Assembly: GCA_020199835.1 (NCBI GenBank)
Contig: JAIVJV010000001.1
Coordinates: 186,001 to 250,000, forward strand
Reading direction: 5' to 3'
Source: Acidobacteriota bacterium
Lineage (GTDB): Bacteria > Acidobacteriota > Blastocatellia > Pyrinomonadales > Pyrinomonadaceae
Length of the DNA: 64,000 bases
The translations under genes and the position numbers were made by a program. The notes under the pieces were generated by a model that saw only the letters and a list, made by a program, of their open reading frames with translations, had not been told where the DNA came from and did no database searches. Position 1 is the first letter of the stretch, and every line of letters begins with the position of its first letter. This document shows positions 63,807 through 64,000 of the stretch, piece by piece.

Positions 63807-64000
63807 CTAATCGCGTATCAGTGCCTGTTCAATGGCCGTTTTAAGCCGGTTGCCACTCTGTCCGGATGAAAAGCCGTTCCAGTGACTAACAATGCGGCCG
63901 TTGGTATCGATGACGACTGTTTGGGGAATTGAGTTTCTTCCGTTCATCAGCACGCGCGCGAGCTCGCGATCGGCCCAACCGAGTCGAAAACCAAAATTAA
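63807..64000 (-). CDS. TlpA-like thioredoxin-fold protein, C-terminal fragment
   Basis: The last 63 codons of a gene running in from the right edge, too short and incomplete for the usual frame search. It reads RNSIPQTVVIDTNGRIVSHW and ends ALIRD; the cis-Pro segment I-P-Q-T and the following VVIDTNGRIV are typical of TlpA/ResA thiol-disulfide proteins. The CxxC site would be outside the window. Only 15 bases separate it from the LVIVD protein gene, so the two are probably co-transcribed. Confidence 0.8.
   Translation of the reverse strand, partial: NFGFRLGWADRELARVLMNGRNSIPQTVVIDTNGRIVSHWNGFSSGQSGNRLKTAIEQALIRD

Overview
The window looks like the right-hand end of a very large nonribosomal peptide (NRPS) gene cluster, followed by unrelated housekeeping-type genes. 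The host is probably an acidobacterium. The best taxonomic clue is an 820-residue MacB/FtsX-like permease without its own ATPase (the duplicated orphan permease type typical of Acidobacteriota) inside the cluster. YncE-like and LVIVD beta-propeller proteins and a moderately GC-rich composition fit but do not prove it. No rRNA, tRNA, CRISPR array or insertion sequence was seen.

Bases 1 to about 57,300 carry genes on the + strand only, many with 4-base ATGA overlaps or gaps under 30 bases. The left edge cuts the first NRPS gene. Four NRPS proteins come first: three single A-T-C modules in a row, then A-T-C-A-T, with a TauD-type dioxygenase gene between the third and fourth. Next is a tailoring block: carbamoyltransferase, two paralogous SGNH hydrolase-like proteins, a cobalamin-dependent radical SAM enzyme, an amidinotransferase, a desaturase-like protein, a second Fe/2OG oxygenase and a ProC-like reductase. 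The 4568-residue terminal synthetase (four C-A-T modules plus thioesterase) follows. Then come a cyclic-peptide ABC exporter, the orphan permease, a second carbamoyltransferase overlapping a full-length carB, a KamA-type aminomutase, a methyltransferase, a second cobalamin radical SAM enzyme, an MbtH protein with an extra C-terminal domain, a type II thioesterase and a membrane M28 peptidase. A strong terminator closes the unit at about 57,320.

Reading pocket residues by eye, the in-window order is X (pocket cut off), then three residues with an unfamiliar DGKHV-type pocket, then Asn, a proline-like pocket with an Asp at position 278, Val, a Glu/Gln-type pocket and an aliphatic residue, released by the thioesterase. 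At least nine residues are therefore loaded, more if the line extends to the left. The amidinotransferase, oxygenase, desaturase and ProC-like genes lie directly upstream of the synthetase whose first pocket is the odd proline-like one. This suggests a basic (guanidino or amino) cyclic imino acid precursor. Two carbamoyltransferases and a dedicated carB suggest carbamoylation, and two radical SAM enzymes plus a methyltransferase suggest methylation. The product is not identifiable from sequence alone.

On the minus strand, facing the cluster end, is a NusG/RfaH-like specialised elongation factor, a plausible antiterminator for the long operon. Its Shine-Dalgarno sequence sits inside a perfect hairpin. 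A roughly 700-base region without genes follows, holding a likely short RNA with promoter and terminator and a second folded leader. After it come two exported M15-like peptidase proteins and a YncE-like propeller protein on +, then an Ig/LVIVD propeller protein and the end of a TlpA-like thioredoxin on -.
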